Below are positions 1-6,808 of a DNA stretch of 14,201 nt, in pieces; positions within the stretch are counted from its first letter, which is position 1; the number at the start of each line of letters is the position of its first letter. The stretch comes from Nitrospirota bacterium. GTDB taxonomy: Bacteria > Nitrospirota > Nitrospiria > Nitrospirales > NS-4. The notes beneath the pieces were generated by a model. It saw nothing but the letters and a program-made list of their open reading frames with translations, had not been told where the DNA came from and searched no databases. The stretch covers positions 1 through 14,201 of the forward strand of contig VBOF01000160.1 in assembly GCA_005877855.1 (NCBI GenBank), in the 5' to 3' direction. The position numbers and the translations under genes are program-made.

Positions 1-680
1 ATGCAGCCTTCGAAATAAGGAATCTTCTCGAACTCCTTGGGGACCACCTTCTCGGCCGCCAGCAACGCCTGGTGGAACGCGTCGTACTCGGCCTCCGTCA
101 TTGGGCAGTTGAGGTAGTCCGCGTCGCCCTTGTTGTAGCGCGACGCCTTGAAGACCTTGCGCATGTCGATGCTGTCGGCGTCCACGATCGGCGAGATCGC
201 GTCGTAGAAGTACAGGTGTGTCGAGTGCGTCAGGCGCTTGAGGTATTCGGCCAGCGCGTCGGCGGTCAGGGGGCCCGTGGCCACGATCGCCAGGCAGTCG
301 GACGGGACTTCGGCCACCGGCTCGCGCAGGATGCGGATGTTCGGGTGGCCCTCGAGGGCCTGCGTGATCTGCTGCGCGAAGAGGTCGCGGTCCACGGCTA
401 GGGCGGCGCCCGCCGGCACCCGCGCCTCGTCCGCGACCTTCATGATGAGGGAGCCGAGCCGGCGCATCTCCTCCTTGAGGAGGCCGGGGGCACTCTGGAG
501 CTCGCGGGAGCCGAGCGAGTTGGAGCAGACCAGTTCGGCCAGATAGCCGGTCTTGTGCGCGGCCGTCTGTTCCTTGGGACGCATCTCGTACAGAGTGACC
601 TTGGCGCCGCGATTCGCCGCCTGCCAGGCCGCCTCCGAACCGGCCAGGCCCCCGCCGATGATGACGATATCCTCGCGCAT
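1..680 (-). CDS. trmFO: TrmFO, tRNA (uracil-54-C5)-methyltransferase, folate/FAD-dependent (3' end outside window)
   Basis: This family makes ribothymidine-54 in the tRNA T-loop, using methylene-tetrahydrofolate as carbon donor and FADH2 as reductant, in the cytoplasm. The start at 680 gives MREDIVIIGGGLAGSEAAW, an N-terminal FAD-binding Rossmann motif (GGGLAGSEAA, residues 9-18), followed by YEMRP (31-35). The segment AELVCSNSLGS carries Cys52, which aligns with the conserved Cys53 of the B. subtilis enzyme. Only 226 codons are inside the window. The last complete codon (bases 3-5) is a Cys within PYFEGC, which matches the catalytic Cys226 of B. subtilis TrmFO. The family is usually about 440 residues, so roughly half is seen. 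It lies 37 nt after topA, in the classical dprA-topA-trmFO order. No strong ribosome-binding site is visible before the ATG. I am very sure of the family. Confidence 0.95.
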   Translation of the reverse strand, partial: MREDIVIIGGGLAGSEAAWQAANRGAKVTLYEMRPKEQTAAHKTGYLAELVCSNSLGSRELQSAPGLLKEEMRRLGSLIMKVADEARVPAGAALAVDRDLFAQQITQALEGHPNIRILREPVAEVPSDCLAIVATGPLTADALAEYLKRLTHSTHLYFYDAISPIVDADSIDMRKVFKASRYNKGDADYLNCPMTEAEYDAFHQALLAAEKVVPKEFEKIPYFEGC

Positions 681-685
681 GGTGG

Positions 686-704
686 CGGTCTCTCAGTAAG
701 ACCG
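686..704 (-). other. Small hairpin in the topA-trmFO gap
   Basis: A perfect 6-bp inverted repeat (CGGTCT and AGACCG, 7-nt loop) fills the space just upstream of the trmFO ATG, where a ribosome-binding site would lie. It could modulate trmFO translation or be chance. It has no U-tract, so it is not a standard terminator. Confidence 0.3.
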
Positions 705-717
705 TAATCTTAGCACA

Positions 718-2901
718 CTATTCTTTGTAGCCACACTCGTCGTTGCGGCAGACCAGGCTGGTGCCGGTCTGCTTGGAGTATTTTTCCACCAGGAACGGCG
801 CGCGGCATTGCGGGCAGGGCTTCGCCACGGGCCGGTCCCAGAGGGCGAAGTCGCACTTGGGGTAGTTCGTGCAGGCGTAGAACGTGCGGCCCTTCTTGCT
901 GCGCTTCTGCGTGAGGTCGCCGCCGTCTTTGGGACACTTGACGCCGAGCGGGATGGGCTTCGTGCTCTTGCAGGTCGGGTACGCCGAGCACGCGAGGAAC
1001 TTGCCGAACCGGCCGCTCTTGATCACCATCGGCGAGCCGCACTTCTCACACTTCTCGTCGGTCGCGACGTCTTGCTTGGCGACGATCTTGATGGTGCCGT
1101 CGGGCAGCTTCTCGAAATTCTGGGTGTTCTTGCAGGGCGGGTCCTCCTTGTAGCCCGGGCAGGCCAGGAACTTCCCGTTCCGGCCCCACTTGATCTCCAT
1201 CATCCGGCCGCACTTCTCACATGGGATGTTGGTCGGGGGATGGACCGTGTCTTTGGGGCCGGGGAGGTCCTTGGCTTTTTCCATGTCCTTGCTGAACGGC
1301 AGGTAGAAATCGCGCACCGCGGCGACCCACTGTTTCTCGCCTTCCTCGACCTCGTCCAGTTCCTTCTCCATCAGCGACGTGAAGTCCACGTCGAGGATGT
1401 CTGGAAACCCCTTGACGAGGAAGTCATTCACGGTGATGCCGGTCTCCGTCGGCGCGAAGCGGCCGTCCACCCTCTCGACGTACCGGCGCTCCTGGATCGT
1501 GGAGGTGATGCTCGCGTAGGTCGAGGGCCGGCCGATCCCCTTCTCTTCCAGTTCCTTGATGAGCAGCGCCTCGTTGTACCGGGGCGGCGGTTGGGTGAAG
1601 TGCTGCTTCGGCGTGAGGCCCGGGGCTGCCTGGCCTTCTTGGGCAACCAAACGCAACCGTTCGCCTTCGGTGAGGACCGGCAACTGCCGCTCGGCCTCGT
1701 CCTCCTCTTCGGTCGCCCGCTCGGCCTTGCGTGTCTGCGCGGCGAGCTCCGCGTCCTTGCTTTCCTGGTACACCGCCAGATGGCCGGCGAACTTGACGAC
1801 GGTCCCCGTGGCCCGGAACACGTAGGCATCCGCCGGGCGCTCGGGCACGCAATCCACGCGGGTGACTTCCAGCAGCGCCGGGGCCATCTGAGAGGCGAGG
1901 AAGCGGGTCCAGATCAGCTTGTAGAGCTGGTAGTGGTCGCGGTCCAGGTACGGCCGGATGGACTCGGGATCGCGGTGGGCCCCCGTCGGCCGGATCGCCT
2001 CGTGGGCCTCCTGGGCGGCCTTCTGGGTCTTGAAGACGTTCGGCGTGGCGGGCAGATACTGGTTCCCGAACCGTTCACGGATCACCTGCCGAGCTTCTTC
2101 GGCCGCCTCGCGGGCGATCCTGGTGGAGTCGGTGCGCATGTAAGTGATCAGGCCGACCGGCCCCTCTTTGCCGATGTCCATGCCTTCGTAGAGCTGCTGG
2201 GCCAGGGTCATGGTCTTCTTGGGGCTGAAGCGCAGCTTGCGCGCCGCGTCCTGCTGCAGCCGGCTGGTGATGAAGGGCGCCACGGGATTGCGCTTCTTCT
2301 CCTTGCGCTCGATGGCCTGCACGATGAAGGTCTTGCCCCGGACCGCCGCCACGATGCGCTCGGCCTCCGGGGCCGTGCTGATGTCCGCCTCCCGGCCGTT
2401 GACGCTGTGGAGCTTGGCCTCGAAGGGCGGCGGGTGCTTCCCGGCCAGCGTCGCCGTAATGGTCCAGTACTCCTCCGGACGGAAGGCTTCGCGCTCGCGC
2501 TCGCGCTCGCAGATGAGCTTGACGGCCACCGACTGCACCCGGCCCATGCTGAGGCCCCGGCGGACCTTCTTCCACAACAACTGGCTGCCCTGGTAGCCGA
2601 CGATGCGATCGAGCACGCGCCGGGCCTGTTGCGCGTTGACCAGGTTCATGTCGATCTGGCCGGGGGACTGAAGGGCGCGCTTGATGGCCGACTCCGTGAT
2701 CTCGTTGAAGAGGACCCGGAGGACCTTGCGGGATTTGCCTTTCGCCTCCCCGTCAATTGACTTTCCATCGATCTCTTGGGCGATGTGCCAGGCGATGGCT
2801 TCCCCTTCGCGGTCGGGGTCGGGCGCGAGGTACACCTTGTCGGCCTCCTTCGCCTTCTTTTTGATCTCGGCGAGGACCTGGGCCTTGCCCTTGATGGTCA
2901 C
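718..2901 (-). CDS. topA: DNA topoisomerase I, main reading frame (N-terminus disrupted)
   Basis: Type IA topoisomerase that relaxes negatively supercoiled DNA by cutting one strand through a 5'-phosphotyrosine. The open frame of 727 residues from the GTG at 2901 has the metal-binding Toprim motif DPDREGEA (Asp28, Asp30, Glu32 in this numbering) and the active-site region GLITYMRTDST with Tyr254 as the nucleophile. It also has the GIGRPSTYA motif near 455. Four C-terminal zinc-ribbon modules follow: Cys561/564/581/590, Cys618/621/638/644, Cys656/677/683 (one Cys missing) and Cys696/699/718/723. The GTG is not the natural start. The family start is found at 2957-2955 in another frame and stops after 19 codons, and the conserved segment between the two is absent. 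The first part of the Toprim fold and its catalytic Glu are therefore not joined to this frame, and as written the product should be inactive. dprA lies upstream and trmFO downstream. Confidence 0.93.
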   Translation of the reverse strand: MTIKGKAQVLAEIKKKAKEADKVYLAPDPDREGEAIAWHIAQEIDGKSIDGEAKGKSRKVLRVLFNEITESAIKRALQSPGQIDMNLVNAQQARRVLDRIVGYQGSQLLWKKVRRGLSMGRVQSVAVKLICEREREREAFRPEEYWTITATLAGKHPPPFEAKLHSVNGREADISTAPEAERIVAAVRGKTFIVQAIERKEKKRNPVAPFITSRLQQDAARKLRFSPKKTMTLAQQLYEGMDIGKEGPVGLITYMRTDSTRIAREAAEEARQVIRERFGNQYLPATPNVFKTQKAAQEAHEAIRPTGAHRDPESIRPYLDRDHYQLYKLIWTRFLASQMAPALLEVTRVDCVPERPADAYVFRATGTVVKFAGHLAVYQESKDAELAAQTRKAERATEEEDEAERQLPVLTEGERLRLVAQEGQAAPGLTPKQHFTQPPPRYNEALLIKELEEKGIGRPSTYASITSTIQERRYVERVDGRFAPTETGITVNDFLVKGFPDILDVDFTSLMEKELDEVEEGEKQWVAAVRDFYLPFSKDMEKAKDLPGPKDTVHPPTNIPCEKCGRMMEIKWGRNGKFLACPGYKEDPPCKNTQNFEKLPDGTIKIVAKQDVATDEKCEKCGSPMVIKSGRFGKFLACSAYPTCKSTKPIPLGVKCPKDGGDLTQKRSKKGRTFYACTNYPKCDFALWDRPVAKPCPQCRAPFLVEKYSKQTGTSLVCRNDECGYKE

Positions 2902-2957
2902 TTGGAGATGGTCCGGGCCTTGGCCGGCGACTCGACGATGATCAGCGACTTCGTCAT
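2898..2957 (-). pseudogene. topA: Orphaned 5' end of topA (19 codons, then stop)
   Basis: From the ATG at 2957-2955 the minus strand reads MTKSLIIVESPAKARTISK and then TGA at 2900-2898. This is the canonical start of bacterial TopA, including the VESPAKA motif whose Glu is a Toprim catalytic residue (Glu9 in E. coli). In intact proteins this is followed by a stretch of roughly 35-40 residues with a GHxxDLP motif before the segment matching VTIKGK, which here begins directly at 2901 in a different frame. The lost segment must have a length of 3n+1 bases. This is either a real frameshifting deletion or an assembly or consensus error. Confidence 0.85.
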
Positions 2958-2964
2958 AAATTCC

Positions 2965-3052
2965 CGTTAATCGAGTAAACGTTATACGTTAATCGTGAAT
3001 CGTTCAACGCAAATCGTTTTGATGCCTTCCGTTTAACGAATAACGTTTAACG
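2965..3052. repeat. AT-rich array of short CGTTAATCG / CGTTTAACG words between dprA and topA
   Basis: The 101-nt gap between dprA and topA is clearly more AT-rich than its surroundings and is built from related 9-mers. CGTTAATCG occurs at 2965-2973 and 2987-2995, and CGTTTAACG at 3030-3038 and 3044-3052, with degenerate relatives in between. AACGT-TAT-ACGTT at 2978-2990 is an inverted repeat. The repetition is seen directly; its role is unknown. It could be a protein-binding array, a degenerate dispersed repeat, or the topA promoter region. Confidence 0.6.
2981..3007 (-). promoter_or_regulatory. Candidate sigma70-type promoter for topA
   Basis: On the minus strand a TTGAAC box (3002-3007) is followed after 15 nt by TATAAC (2981-2986), a good -10 match. 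The spacing is short for sigma70. The predicted start would lie a few bases before the topA ATG at 2957. It sits inside the repeat array, so the AT-rich match may be partly fortuitous. Confidence 0.3.
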
Positions 3053-3058
3053 TCTTTC

Positions 3059-3991
3059 TCATCTCGCCAGACAGTACCGTTGCCCCGGTAGCTGCTTCAC
3101 GAGCGCTTTCAATTCCAAACCCAGCAGGATGGCCGCCACGGCCGGTGTCGTCAAGCGGCTCCGCTCCGTCAGGTCATCGAGGTGAAGCGGATCGCGGCTC
3201 ATCACGTCTAGCACAGTACGCTCACTTGGTGAAAGCGCCACGTGTTCCGGAAGCGCAGCAATGGGTTCAGTTTTCAGGGTCTGTAATGGTCTGTCCAGTT
3301 GTGGCAACAACTCCTCCACGATGTCGTCCACCGTCTCCACCAGCTTTGCGCCCTGCTTCAACAGACCGTGCGGGCCTCGGCTCGTCGGGACGTCGATGGG
3401 GCCTGGCACCGCGAAGACCTCGCGGCCCTGCTCCAGCGCGAGGCGCGCGGTGATCAACGATCCGCTGTCCTCGGCGGCCTCGACCACGACGGCGCCCAGC
3501 GCCAGGCCGCTGATGATCCGGTTCCGGCGCGGGAAATTCGGCGCGCGCGGCGGCGTGCCGGGCTCAAACTCCGTGAGCACGGCGCCGCTGCCGGCGATCT
3601 CTTCCCGGAGGCGCGCGTGCCCGGGTGGGTAGTCCACGTCCAGCCCGCAGCCCAGCACGGCGATTGTCCGTCCCCCAGCCGCCAGGGACGCGCGATGGGC
3701 GGCCGCGTCGATGCCGCGCGCGAACCCGCTCACGATCGTGAACCCCAGCGCGCTCAGCTCGCCGGCGAGAGTCTCGGTGATGCGGAGCCCATAGGGGGTC
3801 GCCCGGCGAGAGCCCACGATCGCCACCGCCTGACGGTCTCCTGGCTCCACGGAGCCGTCGCAGTAGAGGACGGCTGGCGGATCGTGAATCGCGCGCAGCA
3901 GCTCCGGGTAGCGCTTGTCGGCAAGGTCAAGCGTTGTATGCGCCTGAGCGACGATGTTCCCTTCCTGAGCTTTTAGAACGCTCGGTTTCAT
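3059..3991 (-). CDS. dprA: DprA/Smf, DNA-processing protein (lacks N-terminal SAM/HhH domain)
   Basis: DprA binds incoming single-stranded DNA during natural transformation and loads RecA. Smf/DprA proteins are also widespread in bacteria not known to be competent. The Rossmann-like core is complete: DPPAVLYCDG near 37-46, GSRRATPYG (60-68), GFARGIDAAAH (89-99), GCGLDVDYP (114-122), NFPRRNRIISGL (152-163), and SGSLITAR followed by FAVPGPID up to about residue 200. A C-terminal winged-helix domain (about 253-310, starting LSPSERTVLDVM) is present. At 310 residues it is shorter than the usual 360-380. The N-terminal SAM/helix-hairpin-helix region is missing, because an in-frame TAA lies eight codons upstream of the ATG. 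No fragment of that domain was recognised in the 101-nt gap after rng. topA follows after the AT-rich repeat gap. Confidence 0.92.
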   Translation of the reverse strand: MKPSVLKAQEGNIVAQAHTTLDLADKRYPELLRAIHDPPAVLYCDGSVEPGDRQAVAIVGSRRATPYGLRITETLAGELSALGFTIVSGFARGIDAAAHRASLAAGGRTIAVLGCGLDVDYPPGHARLREEIAGSGAVLTEFEPGTPPRAPNFPRRNRIISGLALGAVVVEAAEDSGSLITARLALEQGREVFAVPGPIDVPTSRGPHGLLKQGAKLVETVDDIVEELLPQLDRPLQTLKTEPIAALPEHVALSPSERTVLDVMSRDPLHLDDLTERSRLTTPAVAAILLGLELKALVKQLPGQRYCLAR

Positions 3992-4054
3992 GCGTCGAGT
4001 CTGTGTCCTGGGTTACTACCGGAATGCGAAGGCGCCGCGCAGGACTACATGTTC

Positions 4055-4083
4055 AAAATATCCAATGTTCGGCGTTCCGTCAA
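4055..4083 (-). promoter_or_regulatory. Candidate sigma70-type promoter for dprA
   Basis: In the rng-dprA gap the minus strand carries TTGACG (4078-4083, 5 of 6 to consensus), exactly 17 nt of spacer, then TATTTT (4055-4060, 4 of 6). It would start transcription about 55 nt upstream of the dprA ATG. This suggests dprA-topA-trmFO can be transcribed separately from the mre-rng block. Confidence 0.45.
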
Positions 4084-4092
4084 GGGCAGTCA

Positions 4093-5595
4093 TCACAGCA
4101 TCACGATGTCGTACTGCTCGATGTGCAGGGTCGGGTCGGGCTTGACGACGACCTTGACCTGCCGTTCGCGCTCGATCTCCGCGAGGGAGTCGGCCTCTTC
4201 GTCCGCCAGCAGCGAGGCGACGTTGGGGTGAGCGCCGATGACGATGGTCCGCTCGTCGGGCGTGGGCGACAGCCGCCGGATGTCGCGGAACAGCTCGTAG
4301 CAGATCGTGGTCGGGTCCTTGGTGTAGGCGCGCCCCTCGCAGTAGTGACAAGGCTCCGAGAGCGCGCGGTAGAGGTCCTCCCGCACGCGCTCCCGCGACA
4401 TCTCCACAAGCCCCAGCTCCGAGATTCTCAGAATTCTGGTGCGGGCCTTGTCGTGCGCGAGCGCGTCGTTGAGCGCCTGGAACACCTTCTCGCGGTTGCG
4501 CTCCCGCTCCATGTCGATAAAGTCAATGATGATGATGCCGCCGATGCTCCGCAGCTTGAGCTGGTAGGTGATCTCCTTCACGGCCTCCAGGTTGGTCTTG
4601 GTGATCGTTTCCTCGAGGTCCCGCTTGCCGACGAAGCGCCCGGTGTTGACGTCGATGACGGTCATCGCTTCCGTGTGGTCGATCACGATGTGCCCGCCCG
4701 ACTTGAGCCAGACCTTGCGGGCGGTGGCTTTGGCGATCTCCGATTCCAGGTCGAAATGGTCGAAGATCGGCTGGTCTTTGGTGTAGAGGTGAATGCGCGG
4801 CAGCAATTCAGGCAGGTAGCGGCCCACGAACTCTCGGACGGCCTCGTACTGGGGCTTCGAGTCCACCCACAGATGCTGGACTTCCTTCGTGAAATGGTCC
4901 CGGACGGTCCGGAAGACCAGGTCCAGGTCGTTGTGCAGCAGAGCCGGCGCCTTCAGGCGAGTCTTCTTCTCCTGGATCTCCTCCCACGTGGCCTGTAGGA
5001 ATTCGACGTCCGAGCGGAGCTCATCGTCCGTCACCCCCTCGCTGACTGTCCGGACGATGTAGCCGGACCCCGGTTTTCGGAGCTTCAGCATGAGTTGCTT
5101 GAGGCGGGCGCGCTCCTCGTCGTTCTCGATGCGGCGCGAGATACCGATGTGATCCACGTGCGGCAGGAAGACCAGGTAGCGGCCGGGCAGCGAGATGTAC
5201 GAGGTCACCCGCGAGCCCTTAGTGCCGATCGGTCCCTTGACGACTTGGACCACGAGCTCCTGGCCTTCCTCCAGGAGCTGCTCGATGGGTTTCGACGCGT
5301 GACGCTTGGGCTTCGGGACCTCGACGGCCTTGTCCTCCAGCTCCAGGAGCGTCTCGTCCGAGCCGATCCCGCCGGTGAGCTCGGAGACGTGAATGAACGC
5401 TGCCTTGTCCTGCCCGATGTCGACGAAGGCGGCCTGCAGGCCGGGCAGGACCTTGACGACTTTGCCCTTATAGACGTTGCCGACGTAGTCCCGCTGCTTG
5501 GCCCGATCGATGTAGAGGTCCGTCAGGACCTTTCGGTCGAGAACCGCCACGCGGGTTTCCTCCCGCGCGACATTGATGATGATCTCTAACCCCAT
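4093..5595 (-). CDS. rng: Ribonuclease G/E family endoribonuclease
   Basis: Single-strand-specific endoribonuclease that acts in rRNA maturation and mRNA decay in the cytoplasm. At 500 residues it has the length of RNase G (E. coli 489) and lacks the long C-terminal scaffold of RNase E. An S1 RNA-binding domain spans about 36-130, with GNVYKGKVVKVLPGLQAAFVD near its start. The catalytic aspartates are Asp315 (VIDVNTG) and Asp358 (IIIIDFIDM), spaced 43 apart exactly like Asp303 and Asp346 of RNase E. Cys416 and Cys419 (CHYC) correspond to the zinc-link cysteines at the same distance. The ATG is preceded by AAGGAG (5601-5606) with a 5-nt spacer, which fixes the start. It follows rodA after 97 nt between the rodA stop and the rng start. 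The link to the mre genes parallels E. coli, where rng (cafA) also lies downstream of mreBCD. Confidence 0.95.
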   Translation of the reverse strand: MGLEIIINVAREETRVAVLDRKVLTDLYIDRAKQRDYVGNVYKGKVVKVLPGLQAAFVDIGQDKAAFIHVSELTGGIGSDETLLELEDKAVEVPKPKRHASKPIEQLLEEGQELVVQVVKGPIGTKGSRVTSYISLPGRYLVFLPHVDHIGISRRIENDEERARLKQLMLKLRKPGSGYIVRTVSEGVTDDELRSDVEFLQATWEEIQEKKTRLKAPALLHNDLDLVFRTVRDHFTKEVQHLWVDSKPQYEAVREFVGRYLPELLPRIHLYTKDQPIFDHFDLESEIAKATARKVWLKSGGHIVIDHTEAMTVIDVNTGRFVGKRDLEETITKTNLEAVKEITYQLKLRSIGGIIIIDFIDMERERNREKVFQALNDALAHDKARTRILRISELGLVEMSRERVREDLYRALSEPCHYCEGRAYTKDPTTICYELFRDIRRLSPTPDERTIVIGAHPNVASLLADEEADSLAEIERERQVKVVVKPDPTLHIEQYDIVML

Positions 5596-5695
5596 ACACT
5601 CTCCTTGGCAGACAGGTGTAGCGGGACCGGTTGGCGCTCATGTCGTCAATCATGTACCGTTAGACCCTCCTGCCGTCAAAAGGTTAAAACGTCAC

Positions 5696-6808
5696 TCAAT
5701 AAAACAGTGTCAACCGACGTCGTTTCACATTCAGCAAGAGCCCCAAGGCCGCCATGGAGGTCACGGTGGTGGTCCCGCCGTAGCTCATCAGCGGGAGCGG
5801 GATGCCGACGATCGGGAAGATCCCCATCGTCATGCCCACGTTGACCATCAGGCAGAAGCCCACCATCGACAGGATGCCAGCCGCCAGAAGCAGCCCCAGC
5901 GGGTCCTTGGCCTTGCCGGCGATCTCCGAGGCTAGGAAGATCAAGGCCGCGAAGAGCAGGAACAGCACGAAAACCCCGATGAAGCCCCACTGCTCGGCGA
6001 ACACCGCGAAGATGAAATCCGTATGGCCTTCGGGCAGGAACTTGAGCCGGCTCTGCGTGGCCTCGACGAGGCCCTTGCCGAGCAGGCCGCCTGACCCGAT
6101 GGCGATCCGGGACTGCAGGGCGTGATAGCCCTTGCCGGCCGGGTCGGTCATGGGGTCCCAGAAGGTCAGGATCCGATCGCGCTGGTAGTCGTGCAGCGAC
6201 GTCCAGATGAGTTCCCAGGCGAAGGGGAACAGCATGGACGTGAAGAGCACGCCGAGGCCGAGCGCTTTCGCATGCAGCCCGCCGACCAGGACCATCGAGA
6301 CGAAGATGAAGGTGAAGCTCATCGCGGTGCCCAGGTCCGGCTGCTTCAGGATCAAGAGCAGTCCGGGGAGGGTGATCAGGCCGGGCACGATCACCCGCTG
6401 GATCCAGCCGGCGCGCTGCACGTCGGCGAAGTACTTCGAAAGCACGAGGACAAGCACCAGCTTGGCCACTTCCGACGGTTGGAAGGCGAAGGGCCCCACT
6501 GCGAACCAGCGCTGCGCGCCTCGGCTGGAACGGCCCATGACCACGACGAGCACTAGGAGGATCAAGGTGAGCCCGTAGAGGACGTAGGCGTGCCGGGCGA
6601 GCGAGTGGTAGTCAATGGCGACCGCCGCCAGGAACGCCACGAGGCCGATGAGGATCCAGGCCAGCTGTTTGGCGTAGAGGGGAGTCTGTCCCTTGGACAG
6701 CGGGCTTGGGGAGACGCTGTAGATAGAGATCACGCCCAGCGCGAGGATCCCCAGCGCCACGAGGACGAACCGCCACTCAAAGCTGTCCGGCGATCTGGTG
6801 TCGATCAT
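5696..6808 (-). CDS. rodA: RodA, SEDS-family peptidoglycan glycosyltransferase
   Basis: RodA polymerises glycan strands from lipid II and works with PBP2 in the MreB-guided elongasome at the inner membrane. The 370-residue protein is almost entirely hydrophobic, with about ten membrane segments. Family signatures are visible: KQPDLGTA (155-162), WDPMTDPAGKGYHALQS (217-233), IAIGSGGLLGKG (235-246), LPEGHTDFIFAVFAEQWGF (258-276) and a C-terminal GIPLPLMSYGGT. Asp264 in GHTDF matches the essential SEDS aspartate (Asp262 in E. coli RodA). The ATG at 6808 lies inside the end of mrdA (32-nt overlap), with AAGGA about 11 nt upstream, so translation is probably coupled to mrdA. The partner transpeptidase gene lies directly upstream. 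Confidence 0.97.
   Translation of the reverse strand: MIDTRSPDSFEWRFVLVALGILALGVISIYSVSPSPLSKGQTPLYAKQLAWILIGLVAFLAAVAIDYHSLARHAYVLYGLTLILLVLVVVMGRSSRGAQRWFAVGPFAFQPSEVAKLVLVLVLSKYFADVQRAGWIQRVIVPGLITLPGLLLILKQPDLGTAMSFTFIFVSMVLVGGLHAKALGLGVLFTSMLFPFAWELIWTSLHDYQRDRILTFWDPMTDPAGKGYHALQSRIAIGSGGLLGKGLVEATQSRLKFLPEGHTDFIFAVFAEQWGFIGVFVLFLLFAALIFLASEIAGKAKDPLGLLLAAGILSMVGFCLMVNVGMTMGIFPIVGIPLPLMSYGGTTTVTSMAALGLLLNVKRRRLTLFY

Noticed and set aside
2493..2512. GCGCTC hexanucleotide tandem repeat
   Set aside because: It encodes an EREREREA stretch in topA at a position where other TopA proteins have a similar ER-rich helix of the same length, so it is ordinary coding sequence.
808..2760. 650-codon plus-strand open frame opposite topA
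   Set aside because: It lies wholly antisense to a gene with clear TopA motifs. Its translation is low-complexity Arg/Leu/Gly/Val-rich, as expected for an antisense frame in GC-rich DNA.
3934..4998. 354-codon plus-strand open frame opposite rng and the start of dprA
   Set aside because: Antisense to rng with its catalytic motifs intact; no family signature in the translation.
5644..5679. Two TTGACG boxes 30 nt apart upstream of rng as a promoter
   Set aside because: Neither has a convincing -10 box at 16-18 nt (best is TACATG, 3 of 6), so I do not list a promoter here.
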